Shown here piece after piece: positions 1-12,344 of a DNA stretch of 64,000 nt. Below the pieces are notes generated by a model, which made no database searches, had not been told where the DNA came from, and saw only the letters and a list, made by a program, of their open reading frames with translations. The first letter of the stretch is position 1. Every line of letters begins with the position of its first letter. This DNA is from Arenicola marina (lineage: Eukaryota > Annelida > Polychaeta > Arenicolidae), in contig OZ025248.1 of the NCBI GenBank assembly GCA_964019135.1, positions 34,403,670 through 34,467,669 on the forward strand, read 5' to 3'. The position numbers and the translations under genes are program-made.

Positions 1-830
1 CTAACTAGAGATATCACAGGATATTTATGCAGTTTCTATGTTCTATTGTAACTAGAGATATCACATGATATCAATGCAGTTTCTACGTTTTATTGTAACT
101 AGAGATATCACATGATATCTATGCAGTTTCTATGTTCTGTTCCAGTTGGAGATATCACATGATATCTATGCAGTTCCTGTGTTCTATTCTAACTAGAGAT
201 ATTACATGATATCTATGCAGTTTCTATGTTCTATTCTAACTAGAGATATCACATAATATCTATGCACTTTCTATGTTTTATTGTAACTAGAGATATCACA
301 TGATATTTATGTAGTTCCTGTGTTCTATTGTAGCCAGAGATATCACATGATATCTATGTGGTTCCTGTGTTCTATTGGAAATAGAGATATCACATGATAT
401 CTATGCAGTTTCTATGTTCTATTCTAACTAGAGACATCACATGATATCTATGCAGTTTCTATGTTCTATTATAACTAGAGATATCACCCGATATTTATGT
501 AGTTCCTGTGTCCTATTGTAGCTAGAGATATCACAAGATATCTATGCACTTTCTATGTTTTATTTTAACTAGCGATATCACATGATATTTATGTAGTTTC
601 TGTGTTCTATTGTAACTAGATATATCACATGATATCTATGTAGTTCCTGTGTTCTATTGGAAATAGAGATATCACATGATATCTATGCAGTTTCTATGTT
701 CTATTATAACTAGAGATATCACCCGATATTTATGTAGTTCCTGTGTTCTATTGTAGCTAGAGATATCACATGATATCTATGCACTTTTGTGTTCTATTTT
801 AGCTGGAGATGTCACATGATATTGATGCAG
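1..830. repeat. 47-bp satellite/minisatellite array (truncated by window start)
   Basis: About 17 tandem copies of a 47-bp monomer. Successive AACTAGAG motifs fall at 3, 50 and 97, giving the 47-bp spacing. The core GATATCACATGATATC holds two GATATC palindromes separated by four bases. Copies diverge by scattered substitutions (TTTCTATG versus TTCCTGTG variants alternate) and decay after about 790. The array continues off the left edge, so its full size is unknown. No coding potential. Confidence 0.93.
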
Positions 831-1504
831 TTCTTGTTTCTGACCCTAACAGGCAACATAACATGATTTCTCTGTACAATGTCCTCCATCTGCTTTCCGC
901 CATGGCAACATTATAGTTGACTACGCCTACACCATGCACTATTACGTCATAGCTGAGTATTTGCTCATACACAATCGATTCCTGAAGCCATTAGCCCAGA
1001 CCCAGCCCCTGGCTTTCCAGTCTTCTTTACAAGTGTGCAGAAAGAATCTTAATAGATCACTTGTCGTGCCATGAAATATATTCTCACAGCTGTGGGTGTT
1101 TATGCAGCCTGGGACAGCAGGTTATGCCATTGCATAATGGAGCAGCTTCGTGAGTTTTTGTTCTGCATATCTTGGTCGTCTGACGGACATTCAATTACAG
1201 TGGGGATCTCAAGTAGATAAAAGCGACGTGGTGTAGAAGGCGGATTTTTGTTCAATCTAGATTTAGCCGAAAAAAGCTCAGTCTGACCGAAGTACATGCA
1301 CGCCAACATGGCAGAATCGCAAACGGAATTGACGGCAGTTTTTGGGGTCAGTCTTGGTGTTTGTTAGTCGCCCATCTCAAGCTTACCTGGCGACAACAAA
1401 CGCTTCTGTTTGTTGTAATATTGGCAGCGGCCACTAATCCTTGCTTTTGTTTATTGATACCACCGCAGGGGGAACACCTGGGCGTGATCATAAACGCTGG
1501 CTCT
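831..1504. other. Unique intergenic sequence
   Basis: No tandem structure and no convincing gene. The stretch at 1361-1503 is open in one + frame and ends in a GGTAAGG donor-like site, but it has no ATG start and runs into the polypurine tract. I do not call it an exon. Confidence 0.5.
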
Positions 1505-1872
1505 CGGCAGGGTAAGGGTGCGGGAGCGGTAGGGGCAGCGGGAGCGGTAGTGGGAGCGGGAGCGGGAGCTGGAGGGGGGAGGGGAGCGGGAGGGGAGGGA
1601 GAAGGAGGGAAGGGGGGGGGGGGAGGGAGGGAAAAGAGGGGAGAAGGATGGTAGAAGGTGGAGAGGGAAGGAGAAGGAGGGGAGGAGAGGAAGGGAGGAG
1701 TGGAAGGGAGGAGAGGAAGGTAAGAGAGGAAGGGAGGAGAGGAAGGGAGGAGAGGAGGGGAAAGAATGCAGGAGGAGAAGGGGAGGAGAGAAAGGATGAG
1801 GGGAAGGAGAAGAACGGCAGAAGGGAAAGAAAGGAGGGGAGGGAAAGCAGAGGAGGAGAAGGAGGGGGGTGA
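1505..1872 (+). repeat. Polypurine (GGGA/GGA) low-complexity tract
   Basis: The + strand is almost only G and A for about 370 bases. It opens with GGGAGC-type units and then imperfect GGAGGGAA/GGAGAGGAA units. Such mirror-like purine tracts can form triplex (H-) DNA or G-quadruplexes. Open frames on both strands here reflect composition, not genes. Confidence 0.9.
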
Positions 1873-2324
1873 AGGGAGGAGTAGAACGGTTGCTATGATG
1901 AGGAATGCGCCGGGCACACAGGGACAGTTGTAGTTAGGGACAAAGATGATTAGAGGTGTAATGGATATGATGGGGAAAGGGGCCAGTGGGGAGTGGGGGG
2001 TGGGGGGAGGAGGGGTTGGGGGGCGCCGAGGCGGTCTCTGACTGCCCGGAATGTTCCATTAAGAAGACGTGACACCAGTACAGCCCACACATTCCGGCCA
2101 CGCCATACAACTGTTGCCTTTATGACAGGGGACGCCTCACGTCGTGTGTTTTCCACACATCCATATATAGTTTGTTCATGGACCATGTATGTCGCGGAAG
2201 CCAAGTTACAGGCGGCATAACTCAGTCTGTGCTGTGCTGTCTTCGCTAGCCCATGGCTGGTCGTGGGACCATGCGGGACGCTCAATGATCAGTCGTCAGT
2301 GTCTATCAACCTGACACACCACCA
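1873..2324. other. Unique intergenic sequence
   Basis: Short G-rich patch near 1980-2035, then ordinary unique DNA. No gene, RNA or repeat recognised. Confidence 0.5.
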
Positions 2325-2640
2325 TGGTAGGACCAGAAAACAAGTATAAAGTGACTAAGGTATAAAGTGGTGCAAGTATAAAATAATGAAACCATGCAAT
2401 GTCATACATATAAGGTGATTAAATCATGGAATGGCATAAGTATAAAGTTACTAAACCAAAAAAAGACACAAGTATAAAGTAATTAAACCATGTGTCATAA
2501 GTAGGAATGACTCACCTATAAAATGACGAAACCATAAAACGTCATCATTAGGAGATGACTAAACCATCAAATGCAATAAAGCTAACATGATAAAACTAAA
2601 CTATAAAATAAACCATTTAATGACATAATTGGCTGAACTA
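2325..2640. repeat. Degenerate AT-rich minisatellite (~30-37 bp)
   Basis: Roughly nine imperfect repeats built around AAGTATAAAGT and AAACCATNNAATG with CATAAG between them. Period varies from about 30 to 37 bases because of small indels. It ends directly at the left TA of the MITE at 2643, so the element inserted at the edge of the repeat. Confidence 0.75.
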
Positions 2641-2642
2641 TA

Positions 2643-3066
2643 GGGGAGACCGGGGCTAGTTCGGCCAGTTTTCACTCAAATTGATCTGTAGGCCATTATT
2701 TCCTAGCTAGGAAGCCATGCTACGTCTGATATAATAGGTACATATCTCGGCTAAGACACTGGCATTATTTTACAGTTGTGGATTGTTTACTAACGACATG
2801 ATTTAACACCAAAGCCACTAAGGTAAAAGTGGCGAACGTGCCCCGAGCGTGCACATACACGTGCACACTGAAGACAAATTCAACAACATCTACGAGCAAA
2901 AACTAGTCGCGAGATAGTTTAACGGACAGCTCCTGTTTTCTCCGTGCATGCGCGGAACGAATCAAGCGACCTGCTGTTGTCAGCTGGTCGAACATTACGT
3001 AACCGATTAACATAATAATCGAGGTGGCCTGACTTACCCCGGGGGCGAACTAGCCCCGGTCTCCCC
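2643..3066. mobile_element. MITE with 21-bp terminal inverted repeats and TA target duplication
   Basis: The left end reads GGGGAGACCGGGGCTAGTTC followed by G. The right end at 3046-3066 is its exact reverse complement over 21 bases. The dinucleotide TA lies immediately outside each end (2641-2642 and 3067-3068), as expected of a TA-targeting element such as the Tc1/mariner/pogo group. The 424-bp interior has no transposase-like frame, so it is non-autonomous. The perfect inverted repeats suggest a fairly recent insertion. Superfamily is inferred from the TA duplication only. Confidence 0.85.
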
Positions 3067-4080
3067 TAAAGCAAAAAAAAGGGTATTTCGGATATTAAGT
3101 TGACTAGATACTCTCGCTCTTGTCCTGACAACTAGGAATATTATTGGATATCCGTGGACCACGTTAAACAGACAGGATTTTAACTTTCTGAATCTAGATC
3201 GACCCGTCTTCCGTCTGTGAGGCATGCCGGGATGAGACATCAGGATCCGGAGGGGGGGGGGGGGGTGGGGGGGAGTGATCCATACGATCATAAGTCGATC
3301 CAGATTATCGGGACATATACAAAGGAGGGCGCGGTGTTTGCCTTCAGAGAGTCCCTAGTTGATCCAGAGGGTATGTGATCTATCAGGCTCATCTGGATCA
3401 AGGCTTCAGGTGTTTGGAGCGTCATCCTGCAGGAAATAAGACCGACGTTTTCTGCCTCGCTTTCTCTGGAAACGTAGTCCGAAAGCCGCGGATCTGTCAG
3501 TGCGCTGCCACCACGTGGTCGCTACTATACGGAATCCTATCTCATTGCGAAGGGTCGGGAAGAGGGGTGGGGGTGGAGGAGGGGTGGAAGCTGCGTCATT
3601 GTGTCGTGTCTGCGCCTCAGCGAGTACAAGAGCAGCTGGATGTGAGATGGGATTAAGGAAGCTGGCTGTCAGTGCAGGTCCGGAAATGAAGGCGAGAGAG
3701 GGAGAGAGAGAGAGAGAAGGGGGGAAAAAACTGGACAAATCAAGTGATGCCAGATTGCTAGCTTGCAGGTTGCTCAAGTGGCCGCTAGGTGGCGACGACG
3801 TACGGGTGAAGGAACGTGTAGCCAACAAGTGCTGGGTAAATCGTCTTTCAACACCAACCCAGACACTGGTGCATCGGGGACAATGTGTATGTGTGTGGAA
3901 TGCCCGAGGGGGGTGGGGGTGGGGGGCTGGGGTCCATAAAGGAATGACCATCCATCTGAGTACAATAGGACCTCGGTATAGATCCAGCCAGTGGTACAGA
4001 CCGCCAAGCGAGGTCAGTGCTCTCAGAGCTGTAGAATTCCTTCCTGATCCCAGTCGCCTCAGTTAGTGTTTGAAGAGCCC
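3067..4080. other. Unique intergenic sequence with G-run and GA microsatellite
   Basis: Contains a poly-G tract (about 3249-3275) and a GA microsatellite (about 3691-3718). At 3782-3795 CCGCTAGGTGGCGA matches the CTCF core consensus at 12 of 14 positions. No gene recognised. Confidence 0.5.
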
Positions 4081-4084
4081 ACCC

Positions 4085-4166
4085 ACCACGTGGTCCTGTT
4101 GTGGTCTCGCTGTGCCCTCGGTATGACCACGTGGTCCTGTTGTGGTCTCGCTGTGTCCGCGGTACG
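4085..4166. repeat. 41-bp tandem duplication containing CACGTGG
   Basis: ACCACGTGGTCCTGTTGTGG starts at 4085 and again at 4126, giving two 41-bp copies each with a CACGTG E-box. The second copy is diverged at its right end. Confidence 0.8.
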
Positions 4167-4535
4167 ACGATCATATTGCTTGCATCACAACATCACGGAA
4201 ATAATAGTCATTAAACGTATTTAGAACAGGTGCTGCGAAACGGGGAGAATTGCCATCATCCCGGCAAGCGTCAAGTTTTCATTGCCGTTTTCTAAATTAC
4301 TTGAAGTCTATAGTAACGTAGACATGTATACATATTGTTTTGTGATTTTTTTCTTGACAGAAACTTGCCACAGACCGTCAATAGATTAGTAATATTCAGC
4401 ATACACGGACCATATTTTATATCATATACATCTTTCTGTTATCTGTAATACTGGATCCTAATTTCACTTTACAGATTCAGTAATATTTAGCCCAGCAAGA
4501 GGCCATGTCAAAATAATCTAATATAGCAAAACGGC
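4167..4535. other. AT-rich unique sequence
   Basis: No repeat, gene or RNA recognised. Confidence 0.5.
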
Positions 4536-7053
4536 TGTTGTTGTATTGGGGTTTGTGGTTTGGTGTTGTGGTTGTGTGTCGTAGTTGTGTTGTGTGTTGT
4601 GGTTGTGTGTTGTGGTTATGGTTTGTAGTTGTGTTGGTTGTTGTGATTGTGTGTTGTGGTTGTGTGTTGTAGTTGTGGTTGTGCGTTGTGGTAGTGTGTT
4701 GTTGTATGTTGTGGTTGTGTGTTGTGTTGGGTGTTTTGTTGGGTGTTGTGTTGGGTGTCGTGGTTGTGGCTTGTGTTGTGTGTTGTGTTGGATGTTGTGT
4801 GCTGTGATTGTGTGTTGTGGTTGTGAGCTGCGTTGGGTGTTACGGTTGTGTGTTGTGTTGAGTGTTGTGGTTGTGAGCTGTGTTGGGTGTTGTGGTTGTG
4901 TGTTGTGTTGGGGGTTGTGGTAGTGGGTTGTGTTGGGTGTTGTGGTTGTGTGTTGTGTTGGAGGTTGTGGTTGTGGGTTGTAGTTGTGTTGGGTGTTGTG
5001 GTTGTGTGTTGTATTGGGTGTTGTGATTGTGTGTTGTACTGGGTGTGGTGGTCGTGTGTTGTGTTGGGTGTTGTGGTTGTGTGTTGTGTTGGGTGTTGTG
5101 GTTGTGTGTTGTGTTGGGTGTCGTGGATGTGGCTTGTGTTGTGTGTTGTGTTGGTTGTTGTGTGCTGTGGTTGGGTATTGTCATTGTGAGCTGTGTTGGG
5201 TGTTGTGGTTGTGTGTTGTGTTGAGTGTTGTGGTTGTGTGTTGTGTTGGGTGTTGTGGTTGTGTGTTGTGTTGGGGGTTGTGGTAGTGGGTTGTGTTGGG
5301 TGTTGTGGTTGTGTGTTGTGTTGGAGGTTGTGGTTGTGGGTTGTAGTTGTGTTGGGTGTTGTGGTTGTGTGTTGTATTGGGTGTTGTGGTTGTGTGTTGT
5401 ACTGGGTGTCGTGGTTGTGGCTTGTGTTGTGTGTTGTGTTGGGTGTTGTGTGCTGTGGTTGTGTGTTGTCTTTGTGAGCTGTGTTGGGTGTTGTGGTTGT
5501 GTGTTGTGTTGGGTGTCGTGGTTGTGGCTTGTGTTGTGTGTTGTATTGGGTGTTGTGTGCTGTGGTTGTGTGTTGTCTTTGTGAGCTGTGTTGGGTGTTG
5601 TGGTTGTGTGTTGTGTTGGGGGTTGTGGTGGGTGTTGTGGTTGTGTGTTGTGTTGGAGGTTGTGGTTGTGGGTTGTAGTTGTGTTGGGTGTTGTGGTTGT
5701 GTGTTGTATTGGGTGTTGTGGTTGTGTGTTGTACTGGGTGTTGTGGTTGTGTGTTGTGTTGGGTGTTGTGGTTGTGTGTTGTGTTGGGTGTCGTGGTTGT
5801 GGCTTGTGTTGTGTGTTGTGTTGGGTGTTGTGTGCTGTGGTTGTGTGTTGTCTTTGTGAGCTGTGTTGGGTGTTGTGGTTGTGTGTTGTGTTTGAGTGTT
5901 GTGGCTCTGTGTTGTGGGGGGGGGGGTGTGATTGTGTGTTGTGTTGAGTGTTGTGGTTGTGGGTTGTGTTGGGTGTCGTGGTTGTGTGTTGTCTTTGTGA
6001 GCTGTGTTGGGTGTTGTGGTTGTGTGTTGTGTTGGGGGTTGTGGTTGTGGGTTGTGGTGGGTGTTGTGGTTGTGTGTTGTGTTGGAGGTTGTGGTTGTGG
6101 GTTGTAGTTGTGTTGGGTGTTGTGGTTGTGTGTTGTATTGGGTGTTGTGGTTGTGTGTTGTACTGGGTGTTGTGGTTGTGTGTTGTGTTGGGTGTCGTGG
6201 TTGTGGCTTGTGTTGTGTGTTGTGTTGGGTGTTGTGTGCTGTGGTTGTGTGTTGTCTTTGTGAGCTGTGTTGGGTGTTGTGGTTGTGTGTTGTGTTTGAG
6301 TGTTGTGGCTCTGTGTTGTGTGGGGTGTTGTGGTTGTGTGTTGTGTTGAGTGTTGTGGTTGTGTGTTGTGTTGAGTGTTGTGGTTGTGAGCTGTGTTGGG
6401 TTTTGTGGTAGTGGGTTGTGCTGGGTGTTGTTGTTGTGTGTTGTGTTGGGGGTTGTGGTTGTGGGTTGTGTTGGGTGTTGTGGTTGTGTGTTGTGTTGGA
6501 GGTTGTGGTTGTGGGTTGTAGTTGTGTTGGGTGTTGTGGTTGTGTGTTGTATTGGGTATTGTGGTTGTGTGCTGTACTGGGTGTTGTGGTTGTGTGTTGT
6601 GTTGGGTGTCGTGGTTGTGGCTTGTGTTGTGTGTTGTGTTGGGTGTTGTGTGCTGTGGTTGTGTGTTGTCATTGTGAGCTGTGTTGGGTGTTGTGGTTGT
6701 GTGTTGTGTTGGGTGTTGTGATTGTGTGTTGTGTTGGGTGTCGTGGTTGTGGCTTGTGTTGTGGGTTGTGTTGGGTGTTGTAGTTGTGTGTTGTGTTGGT
6801 GGTTGTGGCTCTGTGTTGTGTTGGGTGTTGTGGTTGTGTGTTGTGTTGGGTGTCGTGGTTGTGGGTTGTGTTGGGTGTTGTAGTTGTGTGTTGTGTTGGT
6901 GGTTGTGGCTCTGTGTTGTGTGTTGTATTGGGTGTTGTAGTTGTGTGTTGTGTTGGTAGTTGTGGCTTGTGTTGTGTGTTGTGTTGGGTGTTGTAGTTGT
7001 GTGTTGTGTTGGTGGTTGTGGCTCTGTGCTGTGTTGAGTGTTGTGGTTGTGCT
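4536..7053 (+). repeat. G/T-only minisatellite array with higher-order structure
   Basis: About 100 tandem monomers of ~25 bp built from TTGGGTGTTGTGGTTGTGTG. The + strand has almost no A or C, giving extreme strand asymmetry. A longer layer is visible: the variant GGAGGTTGTGGTTGTGGG recurs with its GAGG at 4961, 5324, 5656, 6085 and 6499, spaced 363, 332, 429 and 414 bases. Long open frames on both strands follow from the composition and are not genes. G-clusters could favour R-loops or quadruplexes if transcribed. Confidence 0.95.
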
Positions 7054-7244
7054 CCTGTGCGTGATCAATTCACTACAATTACAGACCGAATTAAATATAA
7101 CCCGAAGTCTATACCGTAACGATTTCAATACTCTACGTTACCATCATCAATCATTTAAAGTTCAGTTTCTGCCGACAACAGGCAGACACATCGCATCGTA
7201 AATAAAACATAAATTACCCGCTGGTGCATGTGACGTACATGGGG

Positions 7245-7320
7245 GAGACTGCAGAGGATCGAACCCCTGACCGCTTGGTCCGGAGCTGCGTACGTACCTA
7301 ACCTTTCGACCACTGAGTAT
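7245..7320 (-). mobile_element. tRNA-derived SINE fragment
   Basis: On the minus strand a perfect Pol III B box GGTTCGATCC lies at 7256-7265. About 45 bases upstream is an A-box-like TACTCAGTGGTCGAAAGGTT, one base short of consensus. Spacing fits a tRNA head. It abuts a TG microsatellite and poly-G at 7318-7347. The stem bases do not make a clean cloverleaf, so it is a SINE or tRNA pseudogene, not a tRNA gene. Confidence 0.55.
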
Positions 7321-8860
7321 GTGTGTGTGTGTGGGGGGGGGGGGGTGGAAGAGGATGGAAGCGGGTGTGGGGGGAGGGAAGGAGGGGCTGACCACGAGAA
7401 GCCACCATTAATCATAACATTATTGATCGTACGTAGGTTGGCCCAAAGCCACCGACTGCGTTTTTAAAGTTCAGAGCAGGTGATAGATCGGGGCAACTGT
7501 AGCCGCCTGTACACCACGCCTTGTCCGCGTTATCGGAAAGCGCATGTTATACCGACGTCCCTACAACCATGATATTGGTACGAATGACTTAACCATTATG
7601 TATCTGTTGCCTCACGCATTAACCATGTCAAGTATCGATCGGTAAGGTATGGAAGCGCAGAACAGTTTATGCGATCCGCTGGCATGTTTAGGGACATAGT
7701 ATTGATTTATAAACGCAAACGTGGTGATATAATTGCTGGCGAACATTCCCAATTAGTGAATCTCATTTTCGAAGAGTGTTCCCCTTTAATAATTTAGAGT
7801 GAATTCTATATTAAAAACTTGTTTAAATGAGCACGGCTGTAGCGATCTGTAAGCGATGATATATTACTGACATATAAATAAATGGTTCATATCGCCTGTT
7901 CACAGGTTCACGAGAAGAACGATCACATACTATATAAAGATCCATTCATTATCGATGTACTTATAGAAGACATATCGATCTTCTATCCATTTCGACACGA
8001 TCCGTCAGTTCCTCACACAGCTCTACTCCCTTCGGGCCAGGGCTTCGGCCACTAAAACTAATCCTTCACTTGAGATATATTCTGACTACATTGCACGCAA
8101 ATAGGCTGTTGAAGGATAACCAGAACGCACCAGGAGCAGTATTCATAATAAATAGCTCACGTTTCGCACGAAACATGCCTATCTTTTCCACTTCTTTACA
8201 GTGGTGTGCAGAGTAACAAATATTTACTTAAATGTTGGCAGATTTCTCATTCTGAAAATGCTTTGCGTGAGTGGCATATCTGTTTATCGTCGGTAAACCG
8301 GTTCAAAATATTATACTTGTGTTCTAAGATAATATAAGAAAACGTTTTATTTAACGTCCACGTCGGATCAGCACTATTAAAGGACAAGCTTACCTTAACT
8401 TACGTTACCTTAGCGTTAAGTAGATTTTCTTAGCTCAGAATGGTTTATGACTGCACGTTAGACATATAACTCAAGGCTACACCCAGCCATGGTTGACGTA
8501 TTCTTGGCAAGCCCATGGTTATCGGACCACGTGCGTCAATCACGAAGACACTATAGCTTACACTACGTATATATTGTTTGTCCAGGAGGGAGGTTATTTC
8601 TGGTGTGTAAATATAGTGTGTTGACAGATACGGGTTTATTACTTCGGTGGCTTCGTCTGCATCGGTACAGCGCCAGGAGGCGTGCTTCGGTATATATATG
8701 CGAGGGACAGGAATAACAGTTACTAAAATCCAGGTAACCGGGCGTTGCGTTTTACCCAAATCCCAATTGCCAGATGCGTTAAAAGACATGCCGGCAAGCT
8801 GTGACGTCATATTCCTCCAGGTTAACGTGCGCATGCTGACAATGGTTAGCATAAAACAGG
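7321..8860. other. TG/poly-G tract then AT-rich unique sequence
   Basis: TG microsatellite and G run at 7318-7347, then about 1.4 kb of unremarkable AT-rich DNA. Frames at 8445-9156 are low-complexity and lack splice or homology support. Confidence 0.5.
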
Positions 8861-9055
8861 AGTACATCGCCTCAGCTGCCAGCACCACCATCCCCAAGCC
8901 CGTCCCCACTGCTACCACAGCCACCACCCTCCCCCGCCCCACTGCCAGCCCCGCCGCCGCCACCACCCTCACCCCCCCACTGCCACCATCGCCACCACTG
9001 CCAGCACGACCACCACCCTCCACCCCGCTGCCAGCACCGCCACCCCGACCACCGC
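8861..9055. repeat. CCACC/CCGCC low-complexity tract
   Basis: C-rich imperfect triplet-like repeats (CCACCA, CCGCCG, CTGCCA). The proline/alanine/threonine-rich frame through it is composition-driven. Confidence 0.8.
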
Positions 9056-9504
9056 TATTCATACTCGGGCCGCCTGCCCGGCTATATAGCCCGCGCCGCG
9101 GCAATGCAAATTGCCTACAGATGTTAGTCATTAACTATCTCTCTAAGACAACTTGACGTGAGAGGCTCATATAGCACAGCGCTACCGCCTCTGTACGTAC
9201 ACGGGGGCGGAACCCAAGGCGCCACAAGAAGGCGGGGCTCGACGTGGTGGGATCAAATCCCCAGTGTTTCCTGTTTGGGGCTCGCCATAATAAAGGTTGG
9301 TGCCTTGCCACGCATGCTATGGCACCCCCTCACCCTGCCCCCGACCCCATTCCCCCGCCCCCACCCACCACGGGCCGCTCCGGTGAAAGGCGCCCTAGTC
9401 GAAAGCGGTTAGGTTGGGGTAAACATCTCTCGAATATAGGTGTGTCTTGGGGGGCATATTGACAATATCAATAGAACCTGTGGGGTCAAACACGCAGTGT
9501 ATAG
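9056..9504. other. GC-rich unique sequence
   Basis: C-run at about 9335-9366. No gene or repeat recognised. Confidence 0.45.
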
Positions 9505-9700
9505 GCTGTGACAGTGTCAAGGTCGGTGAGGTCAAAGACATTGAGACAGTATCAAGGTGGGTGGGGTCAGGGACCCTGAGAAGACAGTGTAAAGGCCGGT
9601 GAGGTCAAGGACACTGACACAGTGTAAAGGTGGGTGGGGTCAAGGACACCGAGACAACGTTGAAGATGGTTGGCGTCAAGGTGGTTGGGGCCCCCCAAAA
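9505..9700. repeat. Degenerate ~36-bp minisatellite
   Basis: About five copies of GGTGGGTGGGGTCAAGGACA followed by CTGAGACAGTGT, with alternating GGTCGGTGAGG and GGTGGGTGGGG variants and a period of 35-39 bases. Confidence 0.75.
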
Positions 9701-11424
9701 AAAGATTGAGACAATGTGTAGGGGGTCGGGGTTATGGACATTATGCAAATGGAATTTACGCCGAGATGACGGTGAAGAAGGCAATCTTGGCTTATTGCCT
9801 CACATTATCGCGCGTGAGCAAAACAAAAAGGCCCGGGCACAAAAGGGGGGACGGGCATTATAATAGGTTGTTGGACGAGATCATCAGTTATGTTGAAGAA
9901 TCTATTAATAATTCAGCGTTAAACAAATAAGCAGAGCGTCGCCATCGTCGCCATCGTGTCCCGCCCGGGCGATGAATAACACTGGACTCCGGGGAAATAC
10001 ATTGATCTTGCAGTCTGCCACTTGCTGGGGATAATGGCTCTAATGGCCTTAATGGTCCTTGGAGGGAAGATGTGACGAGACTGGGCATTCCGCCGTCAGG
10101 ACAAAGAGGCAGGGCCTCCCTTCCTCTCCCCCCTCCCTCTCTCTCTGGCCGCCCTCCCGCCCGGAATATGAAGGGCAAACCAGGCAGGCCAGAGTGTATG
10201 GTGCCCGAGGGACCTGACCCTGTTCAGTGGTACTGGCCTGCTTGTATCCCTTCCACTGCCATCGGGATGACATATTGCTGGGGTTAGGGTTGGGGGAGGG
10301 GGGGGGGGGGGTGAGGATGGGGGTATTTTGGGGTGCTGTAAGGAAGGCTTGTTGGCTTCTGACGGGCGCGGCTGGACATAGCAACAGGTTCCCCCCTGTG
10401 ATCCAGCGCTGGCCGCTGGCCCCTACCACTCACTACCCACCGCCTTCCAGACGCTAATGATAGTCAGTTTCCGCTCAGGGTGGGCCCCGGTTGACGTGCT
10501 AATGGAGCCAGGACCCCCGGGGACGGATGTCAGTGGCGCCATCTATGGGCGGGCGACGGCCAATTGTCCAGCTTACGGACCGCCTGTCTTCTGCAGGGTG
10601 ACAGCCGATGAACCCCGGGTAGAACCTGCCATCTCGGGGGCGCGGCAGGGCGGCAGGGGAGGGGGTGGCGGGGGGAGGGGAGGGGAGGGCTAGGGGGGGT
10701 GGGTGTAATGGAGACCTGTAGGGAGCCATTTGCCGTCACCAAGACGATGATCGCGGGGTGATGGTGACGACGGTGGTGCAGAGGTCATGCTCGTGAAGGT
10801 CATGGCAGGGGGTGTGGAGATGGGGTGTGGGTGGGAGTGGGGGTGGGGAGCGGGGCGGCATGCATTAATGGGCATAACCAAGTAGAAGGCGACACGAAAT
10901 AATGGTCCAGGGAGTCCGATGACGGCGCTTACATACATACTTAAAAGCTATAAGACAATATGAAAAAAACCTGAGCCGTGCTCTGCCGTTATAGAGTTTG
11001 TACATCGCTATGGTGCTGTACGTCACATAGAACATCGTTTTTGTACAGCCATATTATCATACAATTATAATTCCATGTTACGTGTTAGTTATTTTACCCC
11101 TAATCGTATCATTTGGTTTTCATTCATAAGTGAAATTAATAGCAAAAGTGAAATGTTTTCGCTGAATTTCTGAGTGCATTTCAAATCAGGCTACTTCCAT
11201 ATGACGGTACATACAACCCAGTGCATGCATATGTTTCGTAGATTGGGAGTGTTGTTGTCACGATTAAATACTTTTTCTTGACCCCTCAGCTCACTGAGAA
11301 GAGAGTATAATAATCTCAATTTAATAGTTTTGTATTCTGCTTCGAGGTTACTTCACTCGCTTCCACAAGTTAAATTGAAACTATGAAATACATTATTTCC
11401 TTCTATAGTTTGCGCAATGTGATT
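9701..11424. other. Unique intergenic sequence with G-rich patches
   Basis: G-runs at about 10294-10312 and 10655-10700. A reading frame at 9751-9930 (55 codons) is the least repetitive candidate, but I see no homology or splice support. A CTCF-like core (GCGCCATCTATGGG, 12 of 14) is near 10535. The part from 10940 to 11380 is AT-rich and empty. Confidence 0.45.
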
Positions 11425-11545
11425 GTCCCATATCATACTTTCCCTATGGCACATCATATGTGGAATGTCCTATATGGCATGTCCTTCGTGGCACGTCCTA
11501 TGTGGCACACCGTATGTGGCATGTCCCCTTATGGCCACTCCCGCT
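11425..11545. repeat. ~14-bp minisatellite (GTCCTATGTGGCAC)
   Basis: Seven to eight imperfect 14-17 base copies of GTCCTATGTGGCAC/T, clearest at 11466-11530. Confidence 0.8.
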
Positions 11546-12344
11546 GCATAACGCCATCTTTGTAAGCAATCAACCAGCGCCCCGGAAGGGCGATGAAGGC
11601 GACCGAGAGGGCGGTTTGCCCCGAGGGTTGTGGGCTAAGCGATAACAAACGGCCCGTCCGCCCGCCCACCATACCTCCCGCACCCGCTATATGACGTGGC
11701 TGCCCGCTGTGGCCGACAGAAAGATCACTCACAGCCCAAAGCTATACATTTCCATAAGGTGAGTAAGGTGACCAGTGGAGTGGAATGGTATCCGGTGCCC
11801 TGATACAGGGTGTTACAAGAGGGATGGTACAGCCTCCCCCCTTTACTGCCACCCCGCCGCTCACACACACCTTCTGTCCTCGTCTAATATGTTACAAGAG
11901 AGATGATCTACCGACTGTTATCCTCACCCGGTATGTTACGTGACAGATGATCTATCCCATCTCCTTCCCACCCCTTGCCTCCGTTCAACGAGGATGTTGC
12001 GAGGGGAACGACCCCCCAACCATCGCCGCCCTCCACCCTGACCCCCAGACCCCCGACCCTCCACCCCACGCGTGTCCATTGCTGGGGGGTATGCGATGTC
12101 GCATCCCTGGATTGAGTTGTCCGTCTGCCTTTCACGTTTTCCCCAAGGAGTGTTTGTTTCTTTAACCTTGTAGATAACGGTTGGTAAGAGGCGCCTGCTG
12201 TTGTACGAGGGTGTCATGTCATAAGTATAGCGCCGTACAGGTGGAGGCCGGAGGGCGCCAGAGCAGGAAGGGGTGAGCTGGAGGCGGCACAGAACGGGCA
12301 CGCGGGTGGGGTGGGGGTGGAAGTTAAAGAAGCGTGGAGGCTGG
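11546..12344. other. Unique intergenic sequence
   Basis: A weak repeated phrase, TGTTACAAGAG and GAGATGATCTA, occurs near 11810-11950. No gene recognised. Confidence 0.45.

Noticed and set aside
1361..1504. Possible exon ending at a GGTAAGG donor with a hydrophobic stretch
   Set aside because: No ATG, weak acceptor and no recognisable homology; it runs into a simple repeat.
1348..1917. 189-residue minus-strand P/L/S-rich frame
   Set aside because: Translation of the polypurine tract's complement.
4840..7128. 762-residue minus-strand open frame rich in T, N, H and Q
   Set aside because: It lies wholly in the G/T minisatellite; several other frames are open too, and the sequence is pure repeat composition.
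9670..9930. 86-residue + strand frame
   Set aside because: No homology, no supporting promoter or splice sites, and it overlaps the end of a minisatellite.
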